Below the pieces are notes generated by a model, which was given only the letters and a program-made list of their open reading frames with translations, had not been told where the DNA came from and did not search any database. DNA of 64,000 nucleotides, taken from the NCBI GenBank assembly GCA_003963115.1, contig RXJQ01000037.1:124001-188000 (forward strand), read 5' to 3'. Positions 35,521 through 42,836 of the stretch are shown piece after piece. Positions within the stretch are counted from its first letter, which is position 1; every line of letters begins with the position of its first letter. The translations under genes were made by a program, and so were the position numbers. This stretch comes from Burkholderiales bacterium (GTDB lineage Bacteria > Pseudomonadota > Gammaproteobacteria > Burkholderiales > Burkholderiaceae_C).

Positions 35521-36561
35521 ATGTTCACGATGACCCCCATTCGCTTCGTTCTGGCACTGTCTGCAGGTGCCGTGTTCTGCACCACCTCTGTCGCGCAAAG
35601 CATCACCGGTGCAGGCGCCTCCTTCCCCGCGCCCATCTACAGCAAATGGGCTGCCGCCTACCAGCGCACCTCCAAAGCGCAGATCAACTACCAGTCCGTG
35701 GGCTCTGGTGCGGGCATCAAGCAGATCAAGGCCAAGACCGTGGACTTCGGCGCCTCTGACATGCCATTGACCGACGAAGAACTCAACAAGGATGGCCTGC
35801 TGCAGTTCCCCACCGTGATCGGCGGCGTGGTGCCCGTGGTCAACATCAAGGGTGTCAAGCCAGGCCAGATCAAGCTGACAGGCCCGCTGCTGGCCGACAT
35901 CTACCTTGGCAAGATCACCCGCTGGAGCGACCCGGCCATCAAGGCGCTCAACCGCGATGTGCCGCTGCCTGACGCCGCCATCGCGCCTGTGCGCCGCGCC
36001 GATGGCTCGGGCACGACCTTCATCTTCACCAACTACCTCTCCAAACTGAGCCCAGAGTGGAAGGCCAAAGTGGGCGAGGGCACGGCCGTCAACTGGCCGT
36101 TGGGCACGGGTGGCAAGGGCAACGAGGGCGTGTCGGCCTTCGTGCAGAGGCTGGAGAACGCGATCGGCTATGTGGAGTACGCCTATGCCAAGCAAAACAA
36201 GATGGCTTATGTGCTGATGGCCAACCGCGAAGGCCGCTTCGTTGAACCGCAAGACAAGAACTTCAAGGCAGCAGCAGCCGGCGCCGATTGGTCCAACAGC
36301 TTCTACCAGGTGCTGACCAACGAACCTGGCGTGGATGCCTGGCCCATCACCGGCGCAACCTTCATCCTGATGCACAAGGTTCAGGACAAGCCTGAGCAGG
36401 CTCACGCCGTGCTCAAGTTCTTCGACTGGGCGTATGCCACTGGCGACCAGATGGCCGCCGAGCTGGACTACGTGCCCATGCCCGCTGCGGTCAAGGCCGC
36501 GATCCACCAGCACTGGCAGTCGATCAAGTCTGCCGACGGCAAGGTGGTGAGCTACAAGTAA
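35521..36561 (+). CDS. pstS: Phosphate ABC transporter substrate-binding protein PstS
   Basis: 346 aa periplasmic phosphate-binding protein. A signal peptide (about 1-25) is followed by SITGAGASFPAPIYSKW, the PstS hallmark, and QINYQSVGSGAGIKQI, FGASDMPL and RADGSGTTFIFTNYL, which carry the phosphate-contact residues. Length is normal. GAGG lies 9 bases before ATG 35521; ATG 35530 is an alternative. Normally pstCAB and phoU follow; here the next gene is a PEP-CTERM protein, so this copy is an orphan under a Pho box. Confidence 0.95.
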   Translation: MFTMTPIRFVLALSAGAVFCTTSVAQSITGAGASFPAPIYSKWAAAYQRTSKAQINYQSVGSGAGIKQIKAKTVDFGASDMPLTDEELNKDGLLQFPTVIGGVVPVVNIKGVKPGQIKLTGPLLADIYLGKITRWSDPAIKALNRDVPLPDAAIAPVRRADGSGTTFIFTNYLSKLSPEWKAKVGEGTAVNWPLGTGGKGNEGVSAFVQRLENAIGYVEYAYAKQNKMAYVLMANREGRFVEPQDKNFKAAAAGADWSNSFYQVLTNEPGVDAWPITGATFILMHKVQDKPEQAHAVLKFFDWAYATGDQMAAELDYVPMPAAVKAAIHQHWQSIKSADGKVVSYK

Positions 36562-36795
36562 GCAGTCCCAGCGCCTTCATCATGGAGGCGCCCACCAGGC
36601 TGGACCTGGCCAAGGAATCTGGCGTTCCAGGCGCTTGCTTACGACCGTGCACCTGCGTCGTGCGCCGTTCTCGCCTTGATTTGAGGAATATCACGCTGGC
36701 GCAAGGCCAGGTGACCAGAATGGAAGCCGCTTGACCCGGAGCGATCTGGCGGCACACCTTCCCTTCCTCAAGTCCATTCTTTTTCAGGCGGGATC
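36562..36795. other. Intergenic region between pstS and PEP-CTERM gene
   Basis: 234 bp with no gene. GCGCCT at 36571-36576 can pair with AGGCGC nine bases later, but no T run follows, so it is at best a weak pstS terminator. No clear promoter or sigma-54 -24/-12 element was found before the PEP-CTERM gene. Confidence 0.4.
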
Positions 36796-37473
36796 ATGAA
36801 AACACCATCTTCCATTTCCAGCAGCCTCGCGCTGTGCCTTGCCCTGGCACTTCCTTCAGTTTCCACCTCTGCGCTGGCCGACCAGACAGCCTTTGACACC
36901 ATCACCGGGAGCACCGTAGAGACGTGGGGCAACTGGTTTGGGTACAGGGCCTCCAAGAACGACAACACCGTTGTGGCCTACCGCTTCGTCTCACAGGCCA
37001 CCGGTTACATCACCGGCCTGTCTGCCACGATCAGCCTGCAGGATGCGCCGGGCACGGTCGGCCTGTCCCTGTACGCGGACAACGCCGGCGAAGTGGGCTC
37101 GTTCCTCCGGGCGCTGCCCGTTCAGTTTGCCGGCTGGCGTGTGGGTGCGCAATTTGCCGAAGGGAGCTACACAGGTGGCCCACTGCTTCAAGGAGGAGCG
37201 GCGTACTGGATCGTCACGCCGCTTGCATCGCCCATGGGCAACTGGGATGCCGTGAGTGGCACCCAACCCCCTGGCGGCAAGCTCTACCTGGCCTCTGGTC
37301 CGGGAGCGGTGGGATCGCTCAATTTCAACGCCAAGTTCAATCTGCCCGCGTCGGATGCTCGGGGCCTGAAGATCACCGTGTCGGCGGTGCCAGAGGCCTC
37401 TGCCTTTGAGTTGGCCATGTTTGGCGTGCTGATGACGGGGGGAATCGTGATGCGACGGAGATGGAGCGCTTGA
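36796..37473 (+). CDS. PEP-CTERM surface protein
   Basis: 225 aa. A signal peptide (about 1-28, ending STSALAD) and a beta-rich passenger of the choice-of-anchor type (FDTITGSTVETWGNWFGY, LSLYADNAGEVGSFLRAL) lead to a C-terminal VPEASAFELAMFGVLMTGG helix and RRRWSA, the PEP-CTERM sorting signal recognised by exosortase. The protein is presumably processed and exported to the outer surface or matrix. The signal reads VPEAS rather than VPEPS, a tolerated variant. Exosortase is not in the window. Confidence 0.8.
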   Translation: MKTPSSISSSLALCLALALPSVSTSALADQTAFDTITGSTVETWGNWFGYRASKNDNTVVAYRFVSQATGYITGLSATISLQDAPGTVGLSLYADNAGEVGSFLRALPVQFAGWRVGAQFAEGSYTGGPLLQGGAAYWIVTPLASPMGNWDAVSGTQPPGGKLYLASGPGAVGSLNFNAKFNLPASDARGLKITVSAVPEASAFELAMFGVLMTGGIVMRRRWSA

Positions 37474-37657
37474 TCGACGCGGACTGGCGGTCGCCAAGGT
37501 TTGGAGCTTGCATTTGCTCAATGCCAACGAAAGCCCAAAGCAGGCCGACAGCAATGGAGGCGGTACCGCACTTGATGAGCATCTGCTTCATGGCGCTCCC
37601 AGCTTGAGGTTTCGACGCATCTGCGCAGCGATATGTCGGCCGCCCACTTCATGAGTG

Positions 37658-37990
37658 TTAGACCGCTCGGTCAATCAACGGTCGCGTTACGGCGAAGACA
37701 AGACACCCAATCAGCAAGGCCCCAGCACCCCAAAGCGCCGCCCGCTTGGCCATGGTCTGATGCGCTCGCGCCAAGATTGCAATGCCGCCAATGATCACGA
37801 GCATCGCTGCGCCGCTGATCGCCATCAGCGCGCCCGCATAAAAAGTGATCGGCCCCATATAGACACTCTGCCGAGTGATGGGCGCGCTAATCAGATACAC
37901 CAGATAAGCGAGCCAGCTTGCGCCCAAGATCATGCTGGCACCAACAGCCAGACGATAGACGACGGGCAGATTAGCGGACCCCGGATTCAT
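37658..37990 (-). CDS. Putative immunity-type membrane protein
   Basis: 110 aa with three hydrophobic segments (about 14-35, 46-68 and 78-98) and a positively charged tail. It overlaps the 3' end of the hydrolase gene by 20 bp and is last in the PAAR-hydrolase-membrane protein set. No family is recognised. Position and overlap are those of a cognate immunity protein for a membrane or periplasm-acting effector (inference). The ATG at 37990 was chosen; the longer frame runs through the hydrolase gene. Confidence 0.6.
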   Translation of the reverse strand: MNPGSANLPVVYRLAVGASMILGASWLAYLVYLISAPITRQSVYMGPITFYAGALMAISGAAMLVIIGGIAILARAHQTMAKRAALWGAGALLIGCLVFAVTRPLIDRAV

Positions 37991-38657
37991 AGATCCTCCG
38001 CGCAAGGTCCGACCAGCGGCGCTGACTATCCGGAACGACATGGCCGTAATAAAAGTGGCCTTCGCCTTTATTGGCCAGCATGTCTTTATCAAGCTGTGGC
38101 AATCCTGCCGTGAGTTCGGTCAGGGGCATCCCGGCGTAGATTGGATCGCCATGCTCTCGAAGATCAATAACGGTCACTTTGCCGATGTTGCGATAGGCCC
38201 GTAGCTTGAACAAAAACTCTTTGTCGATGGGTGACCCAATCAAAACCAAGTTGTCCACTTTGAAGCCCATCTTTGAATAGTAGTTTGCGGTCTGGGCTGC
38301 CAACAGTGATCCATACGAATAACCAATCAGATTGAACTGTTCAGCGGGCTGATCCATGCCCGAAGTGATAGTCCAGGGGCTGTCGTCTTCATAGCGGATG
38401 ATCAGGCCCGCACGGATGGCATCCACAATGGTTCCGAATTCACCGCCCATGACCTTGGTCGCCGTGTTCGTCAGGCCGACCCAGACATGCTGAATCCCGG
38501 CCTTGCGAAACGCCTGGATTTGGGGCTGCACATAGCCACCATTCAACCCGGCACCACCCCAGTAGATTGTGCCGCGCGGCACCTTGATCTTGAGCCGGAC
38601 CGGTTCTTTATCGGCAACTGGCGTCATCGACGCCGTGTGTTCAAAGATGGCACTCAT
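37971..38657 (-). CDS. GxSxG alpha/beta hydrolase, candidate T6SS effector
   Basis: 228 aa. Ser114 in IGYSYGSLL is a GxSxG nucleophile elbow after FNL, Asp candidates follow (VTVIDLREHGDPIY), and His in GEGHFYYGHV completes a plausible triad. The N-terminal 40 residues hold GTIYWGGAGLNGGY. There is no signal peptide. The ATG overlaps the PAAR gene stop as ATGA, indicating cotranslation with a type VI spike tip. A lipase/phospholipase of the Tle class is the natural guess, but it is shorter than most Tle proteins. Confidence 0.68.
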   Translation of the reverse strand: MSAIFEHTASMTPVADKEPVRLKIKVPRGTIYWGGAGLNGGYVQPQIQAFRKAGIQHVWVGLTNTATKVMGGEFGTIVDAIRAGLIIRYEDDSPWTITSGMDQPAEQFNLIGYSYGSLLAAQTANYYSKMGFKVDNLVLIGSPIDKEFLFKLRAYRNIGKVTVIDLREHGDPIYAGMPLTELTAGLPQLDKDMLANKGEGHFYYGHVVPDSQRRWSDLARRIYESGVR

Positions 38658-39232
38658 GTTGCTGTGTTCAATCCAAGCGCTTCAATCGTCACGTCGGATT
38701 TGTTTGGGGCAGCAACATTTTGTGTTTGGCCTAGCGCGTCAGTGACGCCCTCGACTGTCTGTTGCCCCCAGCTCAGCCTGTATCTCCAATCCGCCAGGGG
38801 CTGATTGGTCACGCTATCGGTCAGCACAAAAAACTGATCATGGTTCATAACCAGCAACTTGGTCTGATCGTCCATCGTCATGCGAGGGGAAGAGTGTTGC
38901 ACCAGATGCGCGACCTTCTCTGCTTGCGCTTGGCTGGCCGCTTGTGGATCGGATGTTCCGCCATCTGATGTTGTGGACACAAACTGACTGGCAATCAGCG
39001 TGGCACCACAGGCGCATTTGTCGCCATGCCTTGCAGCGGGCTTGCCGTCAATGATCATGGTTGGATCGCCACTGATGATCACCGTGGTCCCGTGGCCCTT
39101 CTTCGGGCACGTCACTTGATCTCCAACGCGGGCGATGCTATTGCCTTGCGTGTCGGTCATGCCCGAGCCTTCCACGACAACGCCGCCATGGTCGGTCTGG
39201 TCGCCAACCACGATGAATGGTCTTTGGGCCAT
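38654..39232 (-). CDS. PAAR-domain protein with C-terminal extension
   Basis: 192 aa. Residues 1-85 form a PAAR domain: VVGDQTDHGGVVVEGS, IARVGDQVTCPKKGHG, IISGDPTMIIDGKPAARHGDKC, with the His and Cys residues that bind zinc at the spike tip. Residues about 120-192 are a distinct small beta domain (FFVLTDSVTNQPLADWRYRL) resembling adaptor or carboxypeptidase-like extensions. PAAR proteins cap the T6SS VgrG spike and carry effectors. AGGAGG 5-10 bases before ATG 39232 fixes the start. No T6SS core gene is nearby. Confidence 0.87.
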   Translation of the reverse strand: MAQRPFIVVGDQTDHGGVVVEGSGMTDTQGNSIARVGDQVTCPKKGHGTTVIISGDPTMIIDGKPAARHGDKCACGATLIASQFVSTTSDGGTSDPQAASQAQAEKVAHLVQHSSPRMTMDDQTKLLVMNHDQFFVLTDSVTNQPLADWRYRLSWGQQTVEGVTDALGQTQNVAAPNKSDVTIEALGLNTAT

Positions 39233-39680
39233 TCGATCCTCCTGTTTTGTGTGGGTGAACTGTAGCAGGAGCAGAAGTTGACAAACCCTCCGGCAAGGCT
39301 TGCTCAAACACTTAACCAGTTACTGTGGACTGGACCAAGTGAGGCGCAGAACAACTGAGCGTCTTAGCAGCTCCCTGGAGGCGGCGATTCTGAGAACTGG
39401 GCCGAGGCGATCCGGGTTGGCTGATATCGGCAGGTCTCGACCCGGAAGCAGATCCTCCGATGGTCGATTTAGATGCCATCAAAGCGGTCGGTCAGACACT
39501 GGTTGAGGTCACGAATTCTTGGAGCGATTCGGCTACGCACAGACTGATTGGCTGTCCTGCTATCAGCACCACCCCTCATTTGTGGGGGCATGATTGGTGT
39601 CAGTGTCATTCAATAACGAATCTGAAATGCGACACTCATTTGCGCTCAACATGTGAACGCAATAACAGTGGGAGGAATCA
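39233..39680. other. Intergenic region, possible gene remnant
   Basis: 448 bp with no supportable gene. A frame from ATG 39460 begins MVDLDAIKAVGQTLVEVTNS, which looks coding-like for about 25 residues and then loses protein character, so it may be a decayed gene start. The last 100 bp carry the ribosome-binding site (GTGGGAGGAATCA) of the next gene. Confidence 0.4.
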
Positions 39681-41210
39681 ATGTACACAATGCAATTTTG
39701 GAAGGCGCTGGCAGTGAAAGCTCAACTGGCGCTGCGGCTCTTGGCACTGCTGGCTATCGGCTTCGTGCCAGTGCTGGCCGTCCCAAGCGCACAGGCTGCA
39801 AACCCCGGTCAGTGTTTGCTGAAGTCATCTAAGCCGCTGCTGATTTCATCGTCGGCCTCACTGGGTGGCGTCGTGATCGATGACCAATGCGAGAAGGTCT
39901 ACATATCGAATTCGTCTGCAAATACCGTGGATATCTATTCGGTTACCAATGGGACCAAAATAGCTTCCGTTGGCGTGGGTGCTCGGCCTAGCGGCTTGGA
40001 CCTGAGCGCCGATGGCACCAAACTATTTGTCGCAAATACTGGTGCGCAGAGCGTGTCTGTTGTGGATGTCGCAACTAACACTGAGACGCACAGATATGTC
40101 TTCGCCTCAAACTTCATCAACGACACACCCTACTCAATCGCGGCGGCGCGCAATGGCCTAGTGTTCTTCACCACCACATTTTCAGGGAGCGGCTTTGGCG
40201 GGCGAATGATGCAACTTGACCCTGCAAGTGGAGCTATCACGCAACGCACAGATTTTTGGTTCGGGGGTACGAACACCGAAATTACTCGCATTGCCTCGAA
40301 TGCTGACCACAGTCTTCTCGCCGTGGTAGCCGGCGACATTTCCTCGGGTCCTGTGTTCAAGTACGCGTCTTCCACGAATACGTTTACCAATGAGAAGGAT
40401 TTGAACGCTTTCGTTTCGTCAGTTGCTTTGGATACTGCCGGAGACATTGTGTTGGTCGATTCTGGTACCTACGTGTTGGACGGCAACCTGAGTCAAATTG
40501 GGATTGTTACCGGCGGTAGCTATGGCGTTGCGGTAGACCCAGCAGGCAACCTAGGCTATGCGGTGTCCTCTGCATCGCAAGTCAACGTGCTGGATCTCAA
40601 AACTGTGACTCAAACTGGCACATTGGCGATCGGCGATACAGTCGCATCAGCGAACTATTACGGGTTTGGTACGGGCGTTGGTCAAATGACCATCAGCAGG
40701 GACGGCGGCCTTTTGGCCATCATTACTGATCACGGGCTGTCCCTCGTGCCTACCGGCGTCGTGCATGTAGTACCGTTCGCGACGTTTTCTGCACGAGTGA
40801 ACTTGGACATCCGCGAGGGTACAAGCGCCTCATCGTCCTCCGATGAATTTGCGGCGGAGGGGCACTTCACCCTGGGAGCAGGAAGAAATGGCATTGATTT
40901 GGTTGCTAACCCCCTCAATTTCCAAATCGGGTCATTCAATATTTCCATCCCCCCCGGATCGTTCAGTGGCGATCGGGAAAGTCTCCGCTATGACGGCAAA
41001 ATCGCCGACTATGACGTGAGGGCACAGATCAAGCCTAGTGCGCACGGTGGGTATCAATTTACTCTGCGCGTCAAGGGTGTGAATTTGGCCGGCAGCGTCT
41101 TGCCATTGACTGCGACTCTGGCGATCGGCGATGACGTGGGCACTATAGCTCTACCAACAGGGAATGCCCGCTTTGTCGATACCGTTGCCACATCCAAGAA
41201 GGACGATTAA
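39681..41210 (+). CDS. YVTN-type beta-propeller exported protein
   Basis: 509 aa. A signal peptide (about 12-40, LLALLAIGFVPVLAVPSAQAA) precedes four to six propeller blades of the YVTN/surface-antigen kind (EKVYISNSSANTVDIYSV, GLDLSADGTKLFVANTGAQS, GNLGYAVSSASQVNVLDL). From about residue 365 a separate beta-rich domain starts (FATFSARVNLDIREG to LATLAIGDDVGTIAL). There is no PEP-CTERM tail. Function unknown; such proteins often sit on the cell surface. GGAGG 7 bases upstream supports the ATG. Codon use is less GC-biased than in flanking housekeeping genes. Confidence 0.75.
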   Translation: MYTMQFWKALAVKAQLALRLLALLAIGFVPVLAVPSAQAANPGQCLLKSSKPLLISSSASLGGVVIDDQCEKVYISNSSANTVDIYSVTNGTKIASVGVGARPSGLDLSADGTKLFVANTGAQSVSVVDVATNTETHRYVFASNFINDTPYSIAAARNGLVFFTTTFSGSGFGGRMMQLDPASGAITQRTDFWFGGTNTEITRIASNADHSLLAVVAGDISSGPVFKYASSTNTFTNEKDLNAFVSSVALDTAGDIVLVDSGTYVLDGNLSQIGIVTGGSYGVAVDPAGNLGYAVSSASQVNVLDLKTVTQTGTLAIGDTVASANYYGFGTGVGQMTISRDGGLLAIITDHGLSLVPTGVVHVVPFATFSARVNLDIREGTSASSSSDEFAAEGHFTLGAGRNGIDLVANPLNFQIGSFNISIPPGSFSGDRESLRYDGKIADYDVRAQIKPSAHGGYQFTLRVKGVNLAGSVLPLTATLAIGDDVGTIALPTGNARFVDTVATSKKDD

Positions 41211-41212
41211 TC

Positions 41213-41458
41213 ATGCGAATCGCTACTGTAACTGTGGTGCTCTCGATGGCCCTGGTATCTGCTTCCACCGCGTCGGCGGCGCAATCCGCGCAGCAGCCCA
41301 AACTGCACTTCGACTCTCAGGGGCGTTTGGTGATGGTCACCACGCAGGATGGGAAACAATGCGTGTTTCAATACGATAAAGGCGGTGCACCTTTGCCCTC
41401 GGCAGACCCGACTTGTGGGACGCCTTCCGACTGGGTGAAGTCAAGCACGCCTAAATAG
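41213..41458 (+). CDS. Small exported protein of unknown function
   Basis: 81 aa with a signal peptide (about 1-23, VVLSMALVSASTASAAQS) and a short mature part (LHFDSQGRLVMVTTQDGKQCVFQYDKGG) with two cysteines. It starts 2 bp after the propeller gene stop, so the two are translated from one message and may interact at the cell surface (inference). No family recognised. Confidence 0.65.
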   Translation: MRIATVTVVLSMALVSASTASAAQSAQQPKLHFDSQGRLVMVTTQDGKQCVFQYDKGGAPLPSADPTCGTPSDWVKSSTPK

Positions 41459-41583
41459 CAATTAGTCGCCACAGCGCAATTCTCGAGCTATTGGTATGGC
41501 AGGCCCAGCCCTGGTGCCATAAGGCCAAAACCATGTACCGTAGCTGTAAATTGTCTGTAAAAGGCGAAAACGACACAAAGCAA

Positions 41584-41605
41584 AAAGCCACCCTAAGGTG
41601 GCTTT
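41584..41605 (-). terminator. Hairpin terminator downstream of PEP-CTERM gene
   Basis: AAAGCCACC-CTAA-GGTGGCTTT is a perfect 9-bp stem with a 4-base loop. On the minus strand the stem runs into TTTTTGCTTT, so it works as a rho-independent terminator for the PEP-CTERM gene ending at 41737. On the plus strand only TTTG follows. The rest of 41459-41736 holds no gene. Confidence 0.75.
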
Positions 41606-41736
41606 GTTGGCTAAGTGCTTGTCACACCTTGCTTTTATTTGGCTCCCCCGTAAAGACGAAGACGAGAACTGGATTGTTGAGTGCATTGGCTAGATCATGT
41701 AGCCCACACAGAGATTGCATCTCTTTATTGAAACAC

Positions 41737-42411
41737 TCACTTCGATATGCGACGATGGGCCAATGTAAATCCGCCTAAGCCGATTAGCAGCAATGCTAGG
41801 GAAGTGGGCTCAGGCACCGGCACAGGGCTAGGGACAAATCCAGCCGCTGCCGCCAGTGGTGACAACGGAATTGGCATCACCGCTGTCGATACGGTGCCGT
41901 CAAGCATTAGTGCGCTTACGCTGCCTTCGGCAGAACCATAAGCGGACTCAAAGCTGAAGATGCCGAAGGGGTCGGCTGTTGCGGTAGAAGTCCATGTTAT
42001 GGTGCCTGCTGAGTGCCCAAGCCCAAAAGTGTCTAGCGCGGAGTTGATGCTGAAGGCCCAGCCTGACGGGCTCACAACATCCTGAATCCGCGCGTCTGCG
42101 AAGTACGGCATAGATATAGAAACCGGCCTGTTGCCACCTGTTGAGAACGCATAGTCATATAGGCCATTTGCGTTCTGCGTTGGGATAAGGGCAAACGGAT
42201 TAAATCCTCTGAGAGTCGGAACAGTTACAGGCACTCCGGAAATAGGGCTGCCAGTTTGGATTGGCCCATATATGACGCTAGGGTCACAGGTAATCCCCAT
42301 GGACGGTGCACAGCTAGTTATAGTGCCTGCGCTAGCTTGAGCGCTAATTGTTGCCACCGCTATCAGTAGCAAAACATGTACGGCCTTGCATAGGAAACTG
42401 AACTTAACCAT
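41737..42411 (-). CDS. PEP-CTERM sorting-domain protein
   Basis: 224 aa. A signal peptide (about 1-27, HVLLLIAVATISAQASAG) is followed by a Ser/Thr/Pro-rich passenger without recognised fold, and a canonical C-terminal VPVPEPTSLALLLIGLGG plus LAHRRISK, the PEP-CTERM anchor cleaved by exosortase. GAGGAGG 9-15 bases before ATG 42411 fixes the start. The gene faces away from the HAF-repeat PEP-CTERM gene across a 425-bp AT-rich gap. Confidence 0.88.
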   Translation of the reverse strand: MVKFSFLCKAVHVLLLIAVATISAQASAGTITSCAPSMGITCDPSVIYGPIQTGSPISGVPVTVPTLRGFNPFALIPTQNANGLYDYAFSTGGNRPVSISMPYFADARIQDVVSPSGWAFSINSALDTFGLGHSAGTITWTSTATADPFGIFSFESAYGSAEGSVSALMLDGTVSTAVMPIPLSPLAAAAGFVPSPVPVPEPTSLALLLIGLGGFTLAHRRISK

Positions 42412-42836
42412 GGCGCTTATCCTCCTCTTGCAAGCTCCGCAGCCTAGGTGGCACCTGTGAAAGAAACATCGAAGAAGGTGGCCCAAACGGATCACTTCGG
42501 CCAGAAAGCCATCAAGGACTTGATGCACTTGTTGACCGAAGGTGTCTGCAAAGTGCTTGCCGTGGGTCCCCACAAGGGGGGCCATGGGCAGTGCCAGCAA
42601 CCTATCATTGTGTTTGCTAAGATGGGAAAATATTTGAGCTTTCTATGAAGCTTGGCACTACTTCCACATATACAGTTTTCCTATTTGTTGGATTGCATGC
42701 AATTGTGGAGTTGACCGCACAGGCGGGGCTTGAATGTAACCCAGTTGTAAACGAGAACGACTTTAAGTGCTCTGTGTTTTTTTGAATAATTAGCTGTTTT
42801 GTTCGGTGCGCGGCTTCGGATTAATATTAGGAGGGG
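42412..42836. other. AT-rich intergenic region between divergent PEP-CTERM genes
   Basis: 425 bp with no supportable gene; the segment 42600-42836 is strikingly AT-rich. It must hold the promoters of both flanking PEP-CTERM genes. A TGGCAC at 42594-42589 on the minus strand resembles a sigma-54 -24 element, but the matching -12 GC is poor. Confidence 0.4.

Noticed and set aside
36571-36591. Hairpin after pstS as a rho-independent terminator
   Set aside because: Only six base pairs with a nine-base loop and no following T run.
42589-42604. Sigma-54 promoter (TGGCAC) for the minus-strand PEP-CTERM gene
   Set aside because: The -24 half is good, but the -12 region does not show the TTGC core, so the match could be chance.
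42448-42648. Small open frame between the divergent PEP-CTERM genes
   Set aside because: No ribosome-binding site or family resemblance, and it lies in the promoter region of both genes.
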